DNA of 56,004 bases from Methylosinus sporium (GCF_003113265.1 NZ_PUIV01000025.1:1-56004), one strand, 5' to 3'. Positions 8,886-18,336 are shown, counted from the first letter of the stretch. Made by a program: numbers and translations. The notes: generated by a model from the sequence alone, not told the origin.

Positions 8886-8941
8886 GCCCTCATCCGACCT
8901 CGCTTCGCGAGGCCACCTTCTCCCGCAAGCAGGAGAAGGAG
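8886..8941. repeat. Palindromic intergenic repeat, copy 1
   Basis: Two adjacent hairpins: GCCCTCATCCGA is followed by CCTCGCTTCGCGAGG, then CCACCTTCTCC..GGAGAAGG. The same unit recurs at 10629, 10741 and (half) 54629. It lies between cckA and coaD, always outside genes. It resembles the REP-like elements common in proteobacteria. Confidence 0.8.
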
Positions 8942-8951
8942 CGCACAGAGG

Positions 8952-8979
8952 TTACGCGTAGCCGAAAATCGCCTATATC
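8952..8979 (+). promoter_or_regulatory. Putative promoter of coaD giving a leaderless transcript
   Basis: TTACGC (8952-8957), a 16-nt spacer and TATATC (8974-8979) end only 6 bases before the coaD ATG, so the predicted transcript would begin at or next to the start codon. No ribosome-binding site is visible. Weak consensus match. Confidence 0.35.
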
Positions 8980-8985
8980 CGCGCT

Positions 8986-9486
8986 ATGACCCGCACGGCG
9001 CTCTATACCGGTTCCTTCGATCCCATCACCATCGGCCATTTGGATGTGATCCGGGCCGGGGCGAGCCTTTGCGACCGCCTCGTCATCGCCATAGGCGCGC
9101 ATCCGGGCAAGACGCCGCTGATCCCGCTCGCGCAGCGCGTCACGCTCATCGAGACGGTCTGCGCCGGGCTCGCGGAGGCCGTTTCCTGCCGTTTCGAGGT
9201 GGTCTCCTTCGCCGGCCTCGCCGTGGAGGCGGCGCGCGACCATGGCGCCGGGCTGATCCTGCGCGGATTGCGCGACGGCTCCGATTTCGACTATGAAATG
9301 CAGATGGCGGGGATGAATCTCGCCATGGCGCCGGAGATCCGAACCATTTTTCACCCTTCGTCTCCGGCCGTCCGGCACATCACCGCGACGCTCGTGCGGC
9401 AGATCGCCTCGCTCGGAGGCGATGTCTCGGCCTTCGTTCCGCCAGAGGCGGCGGAGGCGTTGCGCCGCGCGCTCTCCGGACGCTGA
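8986..9486 (+). CDS. coaD: Phosphopantetheine adenylyltransferase
   Basis: Transfers AMP from ATP to 4'-phosphopantetheine, the penultimate step of coenzyme A synthesis, in the cytoplasm. The 166-residue protein has the nucleotidyltransferase motif [15 protein letters not shown] (T/HxGH equivalent GHLD at residues 17-20), the [20 protein letters not shown] segment that binds phosphopantetheine, and the C-terminal ISSTLVR-like motif here read as [15 protein letters not shown]. Length is normal for CoaD. It heads a co-directional run with two peptidyl-prolyl isomerases. No ribosome-binding site is visible before the ATG, consistent with a very short leader. Confidence 0.96.
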   Translation: MTRTALYTGSFDPITIGHLDVIRAGASLCDRLVIAIGAHPGKTPLIPLAQRVTLIETVCAGLAEAVSCRFEVVSFAGLAVEAARDHGAGLILRGLRDGSDFDYEMQMAGMNLAMAPEIRTIFHPSSPAVRHITATLVRQIASLGGDVSAFVPPEAAEALRRALSGR

Positions 9487-9511
9487 CAAAACAACGCAAA
9501 GGGAGGCTCGA

Positions 9512-10066
9512 TTGCCTATCGATCGCCGCAGCTTCACGCTCGCCGCTCTCGCCGCCGCCGCTTCCGCCAGCGCCGTCCGCGCCGAGGATGCGCCCGAGCA
9601 TACGCTCTATCTCGACACCAAGGACGGCCGCATCGTCATCAAGCTGCGCGCCGACATAGCGCCCAAGCATACGGCGCAGATCGAGACATTGGCCAAGCGC
9701 CATTTCTACGATGGAATCGTGTTCCACCGCGTCATCGACGGCTTCATGGCGCAGACCGGCGATCCGACCGGCACGGGCATGGGCAAATCCGACCTGCCGA
9801 ATATTCCGGCCGAATTCTCCAAGGAGAAATTCGTGCGCGGCACTCTGGGCATGGCGCGCAGCCAGAATCCGGACTCGGCCAATTCGCAATTCTTCATTTG
9901 CCTCGCGCCGGCGCGCTATCTCGAAGAGCAATATACGGTGATCGGCGAGGTCGTCTCCGGCATGGACGTCGTCGACAAGATCAAGAAGGGCGACAAGGCC
10001 GACAATGGCAAGGTAACGAACCCCGACAAGATCATCAAGCTGCGCCTCGCCGGCGACAATAGCTGA
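9512..10066 (+). CDS. Exported peptidyl-prolyl cis-trans isomerase (cyclophilin type)
   Basis: A 184-residue cyclophilin that would speed prolyl isomerisation in exported proteins. The mature domain has FYDGIVFHRVIDGFMAQTGD (Arg of FHRV and the QTGD strand are active-site elements), GTLGMARSQNPDSANSQFF and FICLAPARYLEEQYTVIGEV. The start is a TTG at 9512 with an excellent GGGAGG site at 9501-9506; longer readings into coaD give an implausible Arg-rich extension. The leader reads DRRSFTLAALAAAASASAVRA-EDA, a signal peptide with a twin-arginine-like RRSF motif, so Tat export is possible. It follows coaD by 25 bases and precedes a cytoplasmic paralogue, probably in one operon. Confidence 0.92.
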   Translation: MPIDRRSFTLAALAAAASASAVRAEDAPEHTLYLDTKDGRIVIKLRADIAPKHTAQIETLAKRHFYDGIVFHRVIDGFMAQTGDPTGTGMGKSDLPNIPAEFSKEKFVRGTLGMARSQNPDSANSQFFICLAPARYLEEQYTVIGEVVSGMDVVDKIKKGDKADNGKVTNPDKIIKLRLAGDNS

Positions 10067-10149
10067 TCGCGCCTTCTCGCGCTGCGATCCGAGCGCCGCG
10101 GCCCTCGGATCGCTTCGCCGGGCGAAATGTAAAACCGACAGGAGTGGAC

Positions 10150-10602
10150 ATGTCCGAAGCCGAAAATCTGAAGCTCGAGACGACGCAGGGCGACGTTTTG
10201 ATCAAGCTCCGCCCCGATCTCGCGCCCAACCATGTGGCGCATATCAAGAAGCTCGTCTCCGAAGGCTTCTACGATGGAATCGTCTTCCATCGCGTCATCG
10301 ACGGATTCATGGCGCAGACCGGCTGTCCGCACGGCACCGGCACCGGCGGCTCGAAATATCCGGACCTGAAGCAGGAGTTCAACGCCGAGCCGCATGTGCG
10401 CGGCACCTGCTCCATGGCGCGCGCGCAGAACCCCGATTCCGCCAATTCGCAATTCTTCATCTGCTTCGACGACGCCCGCTTCCTCGACAAGAAATATACC
10501 GTGTGGGGCCAGGTGATCTCCGGCATGGAGAATGTCGATAAGATCAAGCGCGGCGAGCCGGTCAAGGATCCGGACAAGATCGTCAAGGCCTCGCTGGTCT
10601 GA
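10150..10602 (+). CDS. ppiB: Cytoplasmic peptidyl-prolyl cis-trans isomerase (cyclophilin type)
   Basis: A 150-residue cyclophilin without signal peptide, paralogous to the preceding gene. It contains FYDGIVFHRVIDGFMAQTGC, GTCSMARAQNPDSANSQFF and FICFDDARFLDKKYTVWGQV, with a short ending (DPDKIVKASLV). The ATG at 10150 is preceded by GGAG at 10141-10144; a GTG at 10144 would overlap that site and is less likely. The pair of exported and cytoplasmic cyclophilins in tandem is common in Rhizobiales. The downstream intergenic region carries two inverted copies of the palindromic repeat, which may end the transcript. Confidence 0.93.
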   Translation: MSEAENLKLETTQGDVLIKLRPDLAPNHVAHIKKLVSEGFYDGIVFHRVIDGFMAQTGCPHGTGTGGSKYPDLKQEFNAEPHVRGTCSMARAQNPDSANSQFFICFDDARFLDKKYTVWGQVISGMENVDKIKRGEPVKDPDKIVKASLV

Positions 10603-10628
10603 TTTTCCGTCGCGTATGAAAGTTCGCG

Positions 10629-10684
10629 CTCCCTTCTCCCGCTCGCGGGAGAAGGTGGCCCGGCGAAGCCGGGTCGGATGAGGG
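10629..10684. repeat. Palindromic intergenic repeat, copy 2 (inverted)
   Basis: Same family as 8886-8941 but in opposite orientation, with hairpins CTCCCGCTCGCGGGAG and CCCGGCGAAGCCGGG. Stem bases differ from copy 1 on both sides of the stem, so pairing is preserved. Located just after ppiB. Confidence 0.8.
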
Positions 10685-10740
10685 CTCTCGCTATCGCCCT
10701 CGTCGAACAAATTTCGAGGCGGCGCCGATCGAGCGGCGTC

Positions 10741-10799
10741 GCCCTCATCCGACCCTCGCTGACGCGAGGGCCACCTTCTCCCACGAGTGGGAGAAGGAG
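10741..10799. repeat. Palindromic intergenic repeat, copy 3
   Basis: Same orientation as copy 1, with hairpins CCCTCGCTGACGCGAGGG and CTCCCACGAGTGGGAG. It faces copy 2 across about 56 bases, forming a head-to-head pair between ppiB and queA. Confidence 0.8.
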
Positions 10800-10829
10800 T
10801 CGCGCACGCAGGCTTCGCAAAAAACACCC

Positions 10830-11882
10830 ATGCGCGTCGATCTCTTCGATTTCGAGCTTCCGCGAGACCGGATCGCGCTGCGTCCCGCCGAGCCGCGCGA
10901 TAGCGCGCGTCTGCTCGTCTCGCCGCCGGACGGCGACTTTCTCGACCGCTCCATTCGCGACCTGCCGGACTTCCTTGCGCCCGGCGATGCGCTCGTCGTC
11001 AATGACACGCGCGTCATTCACGCGCGCCTCTCCGGCTTTCGCGCGCGCGGCGAAACGCGCGCCCATATAGAGGCGACGCTCATAGAACGTGTCGCGGCCA
11101 ATCGCTGGCGCGCGCTGGTCAAGCCGGCGAAGAAGCTCGCCATCGGCGAGACCGTGCGCTTCGGCGCGGATGGCGTGCTGGCGGCGACGGCGCTCGAGAA
11201 GGGCGAGAGTGGCGAGATATTGCTCGGCTTCTCGCTCGCGGGCGCCGCCTTGGACGAAGCCGTGGAGGCCGCCGGCGTCATGCCGCTTCCGCCCTATATC
11301 GCCGGCCAACGCGCCGCCGACGCGCGCGACGAGACCGACTATCAAACCCTGTTCGCCGCCAACGCCGGCGCCGTCGCCGCGCCGACGGCAGGGCTGCATT
11401 TCACGCCACGCCTCGTCGAAGAGCTGCAGGCGAAAGGCGTATCGCTGCATCGCGTGACGTTGCATGTCGGCGCCGGGACGTTTCTTCCGGTTAAGGTCGA
11501 GGACACTGCAGAGCACAAGATGCATTCTGAATGGGGCGCGCTCGACGCCGCGACGGCGCAAGCGCTGAACGAGACGCGCGCGCGGGGAGGGCGCGTCGTC
11601 GCCGTGGGCACCACTGCGCTGCGCGTGCTGGAGAGCGCGGCGCGCGAGGACGGAACGCTCGCGGAATTTGCGAGCGAGACGGCGATCTTCATCACGCCCG
11701 GCTATCGCTTCCGCGCTGTCGATGTGCTGCTCACCAATTTCCATCTGCCGCGCTCGACGCTTTTCATGCTCGTCTGCGCCTTCGCCGGGCTCGAGCGCAT
11801 GAAGGCGGCCTATGCGCATGCGATCGCCTTCGGCTATCGCTTCTATTCCTACGGCGACGCTTGCCTGCTGTTGCGTAAATGA
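10830..11882 (+). CDS. queA: S-adenosylmethionine:tRNA ribosyltransferase-isomerase
   Basis: Transfers and rearranges the ribose of SAM onto preQ1-modified tRNA to give epoxyqueuosine. The 350-residue protein matches QueA from the N-terminal [19 protein letters not shown] onward. Other signatures are [45 protein letters not shown] and TDIFITPG-like [11 protein letters not shown], ending [13 protein letters not shown]. No clear ribosome-binding site precedes the ATG. The stop overlaps the next start as ATGA, tying QueA to an unknown small protein and then Tgt, which acts one step earlier in the same pathway. Confidence 0.97.
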   Translation: MRVDLFDFELPRDRIALRPAEPRDSARLLVSPPDGDFLDRSIRDLPDFLAPGDALVVNDTRVIHARLSGFRARGETRAHIEATLIERVAANRWRALVKPAKKLAIGETVRFGADGVLAATALEKGESGEILLGFSLAGAALDEAVEAAGVMPLPPYIAGQRAADARDETDYQTLFAANAGAVAAPTAGLHFTPRLVEELQAKGVSLHRVTLHVGAGTFLPVKVEDTAEHKMHSEWGALDAATAQALNETRARGGRVVAVGTTALRVLESAAREDGTLAEFASETAIFITPGYRFRAVDVLLTNFHLPRSTLFMLVCAFAGLERMKAAYAHAIAFGYRFYSYGDACLLLRK

Positions 11883-12223
11883 GTGAGCCGGCTTTTCTCG
11901 ATGTGCGCGTGCTGGCGCTCTGGCGCGACGATCGCACCGAATGTCCGCTGACGCTCGATCTGCGCATAGACGCCCACAGCCGCCGCGTGATCTCGCATTG
12001 GGAGACCTTCGGCGCCTGCGATCTTTCCGGCGGCAAATGCCGGCCTTTCGTGCTGCGGCGCGACGGCGCTCTGGATTTCGGAATGTGCGCGGCGGAAGCG
12101 TGGCGCACCGATCTGCGCAGCGTCGCGATCAAGGTCGGCGAGCGCTTCACCGTGCATTGGAACGAGCACGATTTCGGTGTTTATGAGATCGTCAAAGTGG
12201 CGTCTCTCGGCGCCAAGAGCTGA
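11879..12223 (+). CDS. Uncharacterised 114-residue protein in the queuosine operon
   Basis: Not recognised. The protein is soluble, without signal peptide or membrane helix, and predicted mostly beta from its alternating pattern. It has four cysteines ([24 protein letters not shown]), a strongly conserved-looking [18 protein letters not shown] stretch, and an acidic/aromatic end ([16 protein letters not shown]). The ATG overlaps the queA stop by 4 bases and the gene ends 13 bases before tgt, so it is almost certainly co-translated with both. That position suggests a role in queuosine or tRNA metabolism, but this is inference from context only. Codon use matches the neighbours. Confidence 0.85.
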   Translation: MSEPAFLDVRVLALWRDDRTECPLTLDLRIDAHSRRVISHWETFGACDLSGGKCRPFVLRRDGALDFGMCAAEAWRTDLRSVAIKVGERFTVHWNEHDFGVYEIVKVASLGAKS

Positions 12224-12236
12224 GTGAGAGAGACGC

Positions 12237-13367
<1,131 letters not shown>

Positions 13368-13389
13368 TCGGCATGAACAAGGGTGATTC

Positions 13390-14592
13390 ATGCCCCAAGC
13401 GCTCGCTCGCAATCTCGCCTGCTCGGCCGATACTCTCGAAGCAGAGCTGCTCGCCTTCGACGCTTTCGGCGCGCCGACGCGGCGGATAGAGGAGGAGGGC
13501 CTCCTCTATCTCGTCAATGAATTCTGGACCTCGGCGCAAAGGCAGGCGCATTCGCTGCACGAGATCAGCTACCGCGCCTGCTTCAAGCCGCAGCTGCCGG
13601 GCTTTTTCATCTCGCGTCTCACCTCGCCGGGCGAGGCTGTGCTCGATCCCTTCATGGGCCGCGGCACCACGCCGCTCGAGGCCGCGCTGCAAGGGCGCCG
13701 ACCTATGGGCGCGGATATCAATCCGCTCTCCATTCTGCTGACGCGCCCGCGCCTGTCGCCGCCGCCGCTCGCGGGCATAGAGAAACGCCTCGCCGAAATC
13801 CCTTGGGAGAAAGGCGAGATCGAGCGGGACGATCTGCTCGTCTTCTATCATCCCGAGACTTTGCGCCGCCTCTGCGCGCTGCGCCGGCATCTGCTCGAGC
13901 GCGACACGGATGGGGTCGACGATTGGATTCGCATGGTCGCGATCAATCGCTTGACCGGACACTCGCCTGGCTTTTTCTCGGTCTATTCGCTGCCGCCGAA
14001 CCAGGCGGTTTCCATCGAGGCGCAGGCCAAGATCAACGCCAAGCGCAAGCAGACGCCGCCCTTGCGCGATGTGGCGGCGCTCATCCTGCGCAAATCGCGC
14101 GCGTTGCTCGCCGATGGCGCGCCGCCGCTGCATCCGCCCGCCGTGCTCGCCACCGGCGAAGCCTGGCGCGCGCCCTATGCCGGCGACGCGGAAGTGCGGC
14201 TCGTCGTCACCTCGCCGCCCTTTCTGGATGTCGTGCAATATGCGAGCGACAATTGGCTGCGCAATTGGTTCGCCGGCGTCGATGCGGATGCGGTGCGTAT
14301 CTCCGCGCATCGCAGCGAGGCGGAATGGGAACGAATGGTGCGCGCCTGCCTCGCGGAATTCGCGCGCATCGTCGCGCCCGGCGGGCATGTCGCCTTCGAG
14401 GTCGGAGAGGTGCGCGGCGGCAAGGTGCTGCTCGAGCGGCTCGTCTGGCGCGCCGCCGAGGGGCTACCCTTCGAGCGGCTGTTCGTGCTGGTGAACAGCC
14501 AGAGTTTCACCAAGACCAGCAATTGCTGGGGGGTCGGCAACAACGCCAAAGGCACGAACACGAACCGCGTGGTGACGTTGCGACGGATTTAG
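13390..14592 (+). CDS. Orphan DNA methyltransferase-like protein (TSPPF motif)
   Basis: A 400-residue SAM-dependent methyltransferase candidate. The SAM-binding motif VLDPFMGRGTTPLEAALQGR lies near residue 90, followed by GADINPLS; the catalytic motif TSPPFLDVVQYASDNWL lies near residue 275; GGHVAFEVGEVRGGK follows near residue 335. This order (SAM motif before SPPF) is permuted relative to CcrM and N4-cytosine enzymes that have a C-terminal DPFxGxGTT. No restriction enzyme or target-recognition partner is adjacent. It follows tgt by 22 bases in the same direction (AAGGGTG ribosome-binding site), so an RNA target is conceivable. Methyltransferase identity is good; substrate unknown. Confidence 0.8.
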   Translation: MPQALARNLACSADTLEAELLAFDAFGAPTRRIEEEGLLYLVNEFWTSAQRQAHSLHEISYRACFKPQLPGFFISRLTSPGEAVLDPFMGRGTTPLEAALQGRRPMGADINPLSILLTRPRLSPPPLAGIEKRLAEIPWEKGEIERDDLLVFYHPETLRRLCALRRHLLERDTDGVDDWIRMVAINRLTGHSPGFFSVYSLPPNQAVSIEAQAKINAKRKQTPPLRDVAALILRKSRALLADGAPPLHPPAVLATGEAWRAPYAGDAEVRLVVTSPPFLDVVQYASDNWLRNWFAGVDADAVRISAHRSEAEWERMVRACLAEFARIVAPGGHVAFEVGEVRGGKVLLERLVWRAAEGLPFERLFVLVNSQSFTKTSNCWGVGNNAKGTNTNRVVTLRRI

Positions 14593-14596
14593 CGCC

Positions 14597-15094
14597 TCAG
14601 CCGACCAGCGCGAATGCCGGATGATAATCGACAACGCCGGTCGGGATCGGCGACGCCAGGGGAAGCGCCGAGAACAGCTCCGGCGGCCCGCCGATGAAGC
14701 GAAGGCCGGCATGGATATCGAATCCGAAGCGGCCGTAATATTTCGGATCGCCGAAGACGACACAGCCCGCAGCATTCGCTGCGCGCAGGCGTGAGAGCGC
14801 AACGCCGATCAGAGCCGCGCCAATTCCTCGCCGTTGACGCTCGGGCAGGACGGCGATCGGACCGAGGCCGAACCAGCCGAGCGAGGCTCCGTCGATCGAG
14901 ACAGGCGACACGGCGAGATGGCCGACAATGTCGTCATCTTCCGCCACGAGCGACAGCGTCAGGGCGTCGGCCGCGCGAAGCGCGTCGACGAGTTCGCCTT
15001 CCCGCCCATTGCTGAATGGATGACCTTCGAAGGCGGCGGCGACGACCTTTCGAATCGCGATGCGATCCGCTCCGCTCTCGTCCCGGATAAGCAT
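14597..15094 (-). CDS. GNAT-family N-acetyltransferase
   Basis: A 165-residue YhbS-like acetyltransferase. The acetyl-CoA pyrophosphate-binding signature is PERQRRGIGAALIGVAL (Q/R-x-x-G-x-G/A) near residues 85-101, preceded by the strand WFGLGPIAVLP and followed by CVVFGDPKYYGRFGFD, typical of YhbS proteins. The substrate cannot be read from sequence. The gene converges on the methyltransferase with a gap of only 4 bases and diverges from the dipeptidase gene at 15175. Confidence 0.85.
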   Translation of the reverse strand: MLIRDESGADRIAIRKVVAAAFEGHPFSNGREGELVDALRAADALTLSLVAEDDDIVGHLAVSPVSIDGASLGWFGLGPIAVLPERQRRGIGAALIGVALSRLRAANAAGCVVFGDPKYYGRFGFDIHAGLRFIGGPPELFSALPLASPIPTGVVDYHPAFALVG

Positions 15095-15174
15095 GTCTCT
15101 ATGCCTTTGATTGGGCCGATCTCTACGGTAAGACTGACGTCACGCCGCGCCACCGTCAACACTTGGGCCGCCCC

Positions 15175-15840
15175 ATGACCTCCAAAGCCACCCGCGACAT
15201 TGTCGCCGCCGCCGCCGCCGGCGCCTGCGTCGCTTGCGCCGCCGCTGCCGCATCGCTTCCGCCAGGATTCGTGCGGCTCGCCGATCTCGCGCCGCAGATC
15301 GTGCAGGATATGCGCTACGCCGGCTCGGACAATTTCACCGGCCGCCCCGTGCCCGGCTACAAGGCCGCGCAATGCTGGCTGCGCGAGGATGCGGCCAAGG
15401 CGCTCATCGCCGTGCAGGCGGAAGCCAAGGCGCAAGGTTTCGAGCTCATCCTCTATGATTGCTATCGTCCGCGCCGCGCCGTCGCCGCCTTCATCGATTG
15501 GGCGAAGAGCCCGGACGAAAGCATGAAGGCGCAATATTATCCGCATGAGACCAAGCGCGACCTGTTCGCGCGCGGCTATATCGCCGAGAAATCCTCGCAT
15601 TCGACCGGGCTCGCCGTCGATCTCGGCGTGCTGGGCTGGGATTTCGGCACGCCTTTCGATTTCTTCGACGAGCGCTCGTGGACAGCCAATAGGGATGTGA
15701 GCGCCGAGGCGCAGGAGCATCGGCGCCGCCTCGAGACGCTGATGCGCCGCCACGGCTTCCACAATCTGCCGACCGAATGGTGGCATTTCGCTTTCGCCGG
15801 CGCGGGCGAGGCGCCGAGCTATGACGTCGAGATCGAATAG
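15175..15840 (+). CDS. D-alanyl-D-alanine dipeptidase (VanX/DdpX family), exported
   Basis: A zinc peptidase that splits D-Ala-D-Ala released from peptidoglycan. Of its 221 residues the first 26 form a signal peptide (basic start, then an Ala-rich core) and the rest match VanX/DdpX. Visible zinc-site motifs are SSHSTGLAVDLG (SxHxxGxAxD) and PTEWWHF (ExWH). The DCYRPRRAV segment is the substrate-binding region. The ATG at 15175 is chosen over an in-frame TTG at 15163 because the signal peptide then starts normally. No van ligase genes are nearby, so a wall-recycling role (DdpX-like) is likelier than glycopeptide resistance. Its stop directly abuts that of the convergent antiporter gene. Confidence 0.9.
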   Translation: MTSKATRDIVAAAAAGACVACAAAAASLPPGFVRLADLAPQIVQDMRYAGSDNFTGRPVPGYKAAQCWLREDAAKALIAVQAEAKAQGFELILYDCYRPRRAVAAFIDWAKSPDESMKAQYYPHETKRDLFARGYIAEKSSHSTGLAVDLGVLGWDFGTPFDFFDERSWTANRDVSAEAQEHRRRLETLMRRHGFHNLPTEWWHFAFAGAGEAPSYDVEIE

Positions 15841-17523
15841 TCAGCCGTCCTTGTCGAGACGCCGGCGCAAATAGTCGAGCATACCGGCGGCGAGCTCGAC
15901 TTCCGGCGTGAAGACGCGGCCGATCTGCTCGCTCTCGAGCAGATCGGCTTCCGCCGCGTCGCGGGCGCGCAGCGCGACGCTTACAGCGGGATTGACGCGT
16001 CGCGCCGCCGAGATCATCCGCTGGAGGTCGCAGCTGTCGGTGGTCGTCGCGACGATCAGCGCGCTCGCTTGCGCGATATGCGCCTGCGCCAGCGAAGCCG
16101 GCTCGGAGGCGTCGCCGCAGACGGCGGCGATATCTTGCGCGCGCAGCGACTCCACCAGCTCGCGATTTTGCTCGATCACCACGAAGGGCGTTCGCCATTC
16201 GAGCAGCTTCTCGCCGATCCGGCGGCCGACGCGCCCATAGCCGACCAGAACGATCTGGCCAGTCAGCCGCGCATCGTCGACGCTCGCCGGCAATTCCGCG
16301 AGCGGGTCCAATGAGCGCGCCTTTTGTCCGAGCCGCGCGCGGATCGGCTCGATCGCGACGAAAACCAGCGAATTGAGCGCGATGGAGACCAGCGCGCCGG
16401 CGAGGATCAGATTGCGGCCGTCCGGCGAGATGAGGCCGAGCGAGACGCCGAGCCCGGCCAGAATGAAGGAGAATTCGCCGATCTGCGCGAGGCTGGCGCC
16501 GACGGTCAGCGCCGTGTCCAGCGGATAGCGCAGCGCGAGGGTGAGGCCGACGGCGGCCAGCGTCTTGCCGATCATTACGATGCCGACGACGGCGAGCACG
16601 TGCCAGGGTTCCTCGACGAAGGCGCGTGGATCGAAGGCCATGCCGACCGAGACGAAGAACAGGACGGAGAAAGCGTCGCGCAGCGGCAGGGATTCGTCGG
16701 CGGCGCGATGGCTGAACTCGGATTCGCGCAACATCATGCCGGCGAAAAAGGCGCCCAGCGCGAAGGAGACGTCGAAGAGCTTGGCCGAGCCATAGGCGAC
16801 GCCGATCGCCGTGGCGACGACACAGAGCGTGAACAACTCGCGCGAGCCGACGCCCGCCACCCAGAACAAGAGGCGCGGGAACAGCCAGCGCCCGACCACC
16901 AGCATGAGAATGACGAAGGCCGCCACTTTGGCGAGCGTCAGGCCGACGATCGGCCATAGATTCGTCTCGCCCGCCATGGCGTCGGGATCGCCGCCGCCGA
17001 GCAGGCCGGCGGCCGGCGGCAGCAGCACCAGCAGCAGCACGGTCGCCAAATCCTCGACGACGAGCCAGCCGATGGCGATGCGGCCATTGATCGTGTCCAT
17101 CTCGCCGCGCTCCTCCAACGCGCGCAGCAGCACCACGGTGCTGGCGCAGGAGAGCGAAAGGCCGAAGATCAGCGCCGCGCCGAAATGCCAGCCCCAATAG
17201 GTGGCGACGCCGACGCCCAGCGCCGTGGCGATGGCCATCTGCACCACCGCTCCCGGCGCGGCGATGCGACGGACGGAAAGGAGATCGTCGATCGAAAGAT
17301 GCAGGCCGACGCCGAACATCAGCAGAATAATGCCGATCTCGGCGAGCTGATCGGCAAGGGCGACATCGGCCACGAAGCCGGGCGTCGCGGGGCCGATCAA
17401 TATTCCGGCGAAGAGATAGCCGACGAGCGGGGAGAGCCGCAGCTTTGCGGCGATGAGCCCCATGAAGAGCGCGAGGCCGAGCGCGGCGGCGAGAGTCGTG
17501 ACGAGATCGACTCCGTGTTGCAT
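15841..17523 (-). CDS. Kef/YbaL-type monovalent cation:proton antiporter with RCK domain
   Basis: A 560-residue CPA2 antiporter. Twelve or more membrane helices span residues about 5-390 (LAAALGLALFMGLIAAKLRL, PLVGYLFAGILIGP, GIILLMFGVGLHLS, SFALGAFFAGMML). The Na/H-exchanger core is followed by a cytoplasmic TrkA-N (RCK) domain with the Rossmann motif IVLVGYGRVGRRIGEKLLEW and CGDASEP. The start is ATG 17523 with GGAGGGA before it; the frame stays open further upstream but that part is Arg-rich and has no family match. YbaL/KefB-like by overall plan; the cation is probably K+. No KefF/KefG partner is adjacent. Confidence 0.92.
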   Translation of the reverse strand: MQHGVDLVTTLAAALGLALFMGLIAAKLRLSPLVGYLFAGILIGPATPGFVADVALADQLAEIGIILLMFGVGLHLSIDDLLSVRRIAAPGAVVQMAIATALGVGVATYWGWHFGAALIFGLSLSCASTVVLLRALEERGEMDTINGRIAIGWLVVEDLATVLLLVLLPPAAGLLGGGDPDAMAGETNLWPIVGLTLAKVAAFVILMLVVGRWLFPRLLFWVAGVGSRELFTLCVVATAIGVAYGSAKLFDVSFALGAFFAGMMLRESEFSHRAADESLPLRDAFSVLFFVSVGMAFDPRAFVEEPWHVLAVVGIVMIGKTLAAVGLTLALRYPLDTALTVGASLAQIGEFSFILAGLGVSLGLISPDGRNLILAGALVSIALNSLVFVAIEPIRARLGQKARSLDPLAELPASVDDARLTGQIVLVGYGRVGRRIGEKLLEWRTPFVVIEQNRELVESLRAQDIAAVCGDASEPASLAQAHIAQASALIVATTTDSCDLQRMISAARRVNPAVSVALRARDAAEADLLESEQIGRVFTPEVELAAGMLDYLRRRLDKDG

Positions 17524-17594
17524 CTTCCCTCCTGGAACACGAGACCCTCGAATAGAGCAATTCGAGCGCCGGAGCGATCGGAGGAGGGCGCGGC

Positions 17595-17849
17595 TCAGTC
17601 CGCGCTGGGCAGGCGTCGGATGGTGAATTCGATACGGCCGTCCTCGAGCTCTCGCCAGAACTCGATCTCGGTCATATAGGCGGCTTTGGGGTAGAGGTCG
17701 AACCATTCGCGCGCTTTGGCGCGGGCCTCGCCACGCTCGAGCGTGAAGGTCTCGCGTCGCCAGCCGTCGCTGCGCGCGCTTTTGACATAGCGGGCGCGAT
17801 CGGCGAGCCGACGCGCGACGTCTCTCGGCTGTCTCGTCTCGACGCCCAT
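17595..17849 (-). CDS. Small conserved-looking hypothetical protein (84 aa)
   Basis: Not recognised. Eighty-four residues, soluble, charged and arginine-rich, with a helical middle (RRLADRARYVKSARSDGWRR) and a beta-like end (MTEIEFWRELEDGRIEFTI). The ATG at 17849 follows a CAGGAGT ribosome-binding site, and codon use is like the neighbours, which supports a real gene. The longer open frame upstream lacks coding character. It lies 71 bases upstream of the antiporter gene in the same direction and could be co-transcribed. Confidence 0.7.
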   Translation of the reverse strand: MGVETRQPRDVARRLADRARYVKSARSDGWRRETFTLERGEARAKAREWFDLYPKAAYMTEIEFWRELEDGRIEFTIRRLPSAD

Positions 17850-18045
17850 ACGCAACTCCTGCGGCCCCGACAGGAGGGATGATAGCGCGCTCGACGCCGA
17901 AAAGAAAAGCCGTACGCAAAGCGACGCCGAGTATTTTCCGCCTTCGGCGCGGCCTCGCGCGTCGCAGCGGGGAGGCTCTGGCCGCAGCGATGCTCCGCCC
18001 CAGATGTTCGGAAGGAGCCGCTCCAGCGGAGCAAGACGCGGAAAT

Positions 18046-18336
18046 ATGTCACAAAATCGCCAGCCGCATATTTTGAACGCGGCCTCCAGCCTGCTCGGCA
18101 TCTGCTTCGTGCTGATCACCGGCCTCAAAATCAGCGGCGCGAGCGGCGGCACTCTGCTGGACGAGGTCGCCATGGTCTCGGCTGTCGGCTTCGTCGGCGC
18201 CTGCCTCTTTTCTTTCGCCTCCATGCTGCAACTGCCCGCGCCGATCAATTACGAGCTGATCGCCGATCTTCTCTTCGTCCTTTCCATGCTCTGCCTGTTC
18301 GCGGCGGTGCTGATGTTCGGGCGCAGCCTATTGTGA
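18046..18336 (+). CDS. Small integral membrane protein (96 aa)
   Basis: Ninety-six residues with three predicted membrane helices: about 12-30 (SSLLGICFVLITGLKI), 40-60 (AMVSAVGFVGACLFSFASML) and 72-90 (LLFVLSMLCLFAAVLMF). No family is assigned. The ATG at 18046 is chosen because the protein then begins MSQNRQPHILNAASS, just before the first helix. The stop overlaps the convergent cca stop by 9 bases. Confidence 0.75.
   Translation: MSQNRQPHILNAASSLLGICFVLITGLKISGASGGTLLDEVAMVSAVGFVGACLFSFASMLQLPAPINYELIADLLFVLSMLCLFAAVLMFGRSLL

Noticed and set aside
10629-10799. CRISPR-like array suggested by repeated hairpins
   Set aside because: Only two copies in opposite orientation, with internal palindromes and no regular spacers or cas genes.
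13390-14592. Restriction-modification system or CcrM
   Set aside because: No restriction gene is adjacent and the motif order differs from CcrM.
15175-15840. Glycopeptide-resistance locus suggested by a VanX-like dipeptidase
   Set aside because: No VanA/VanH/VanRS genes are present; a wall-recycling dipeptidase with signal peptide fits better.
15491-17560. A 689-codon minus-strand frame overlapping the antiporter gene
   Set aside because: Another frame of the same strand as the antiporter; it is Arg/Ala-rich with no hydrophobic helices, whereas the antiporter frame matches a known family throughout.
17524-17919. Upstream extension of the antiporter reading frame by about 130 residues
   Set aside because: No family match, Arg-rich, covers another plausible small gene; ATG 17523 has a good ribosome-binding site.
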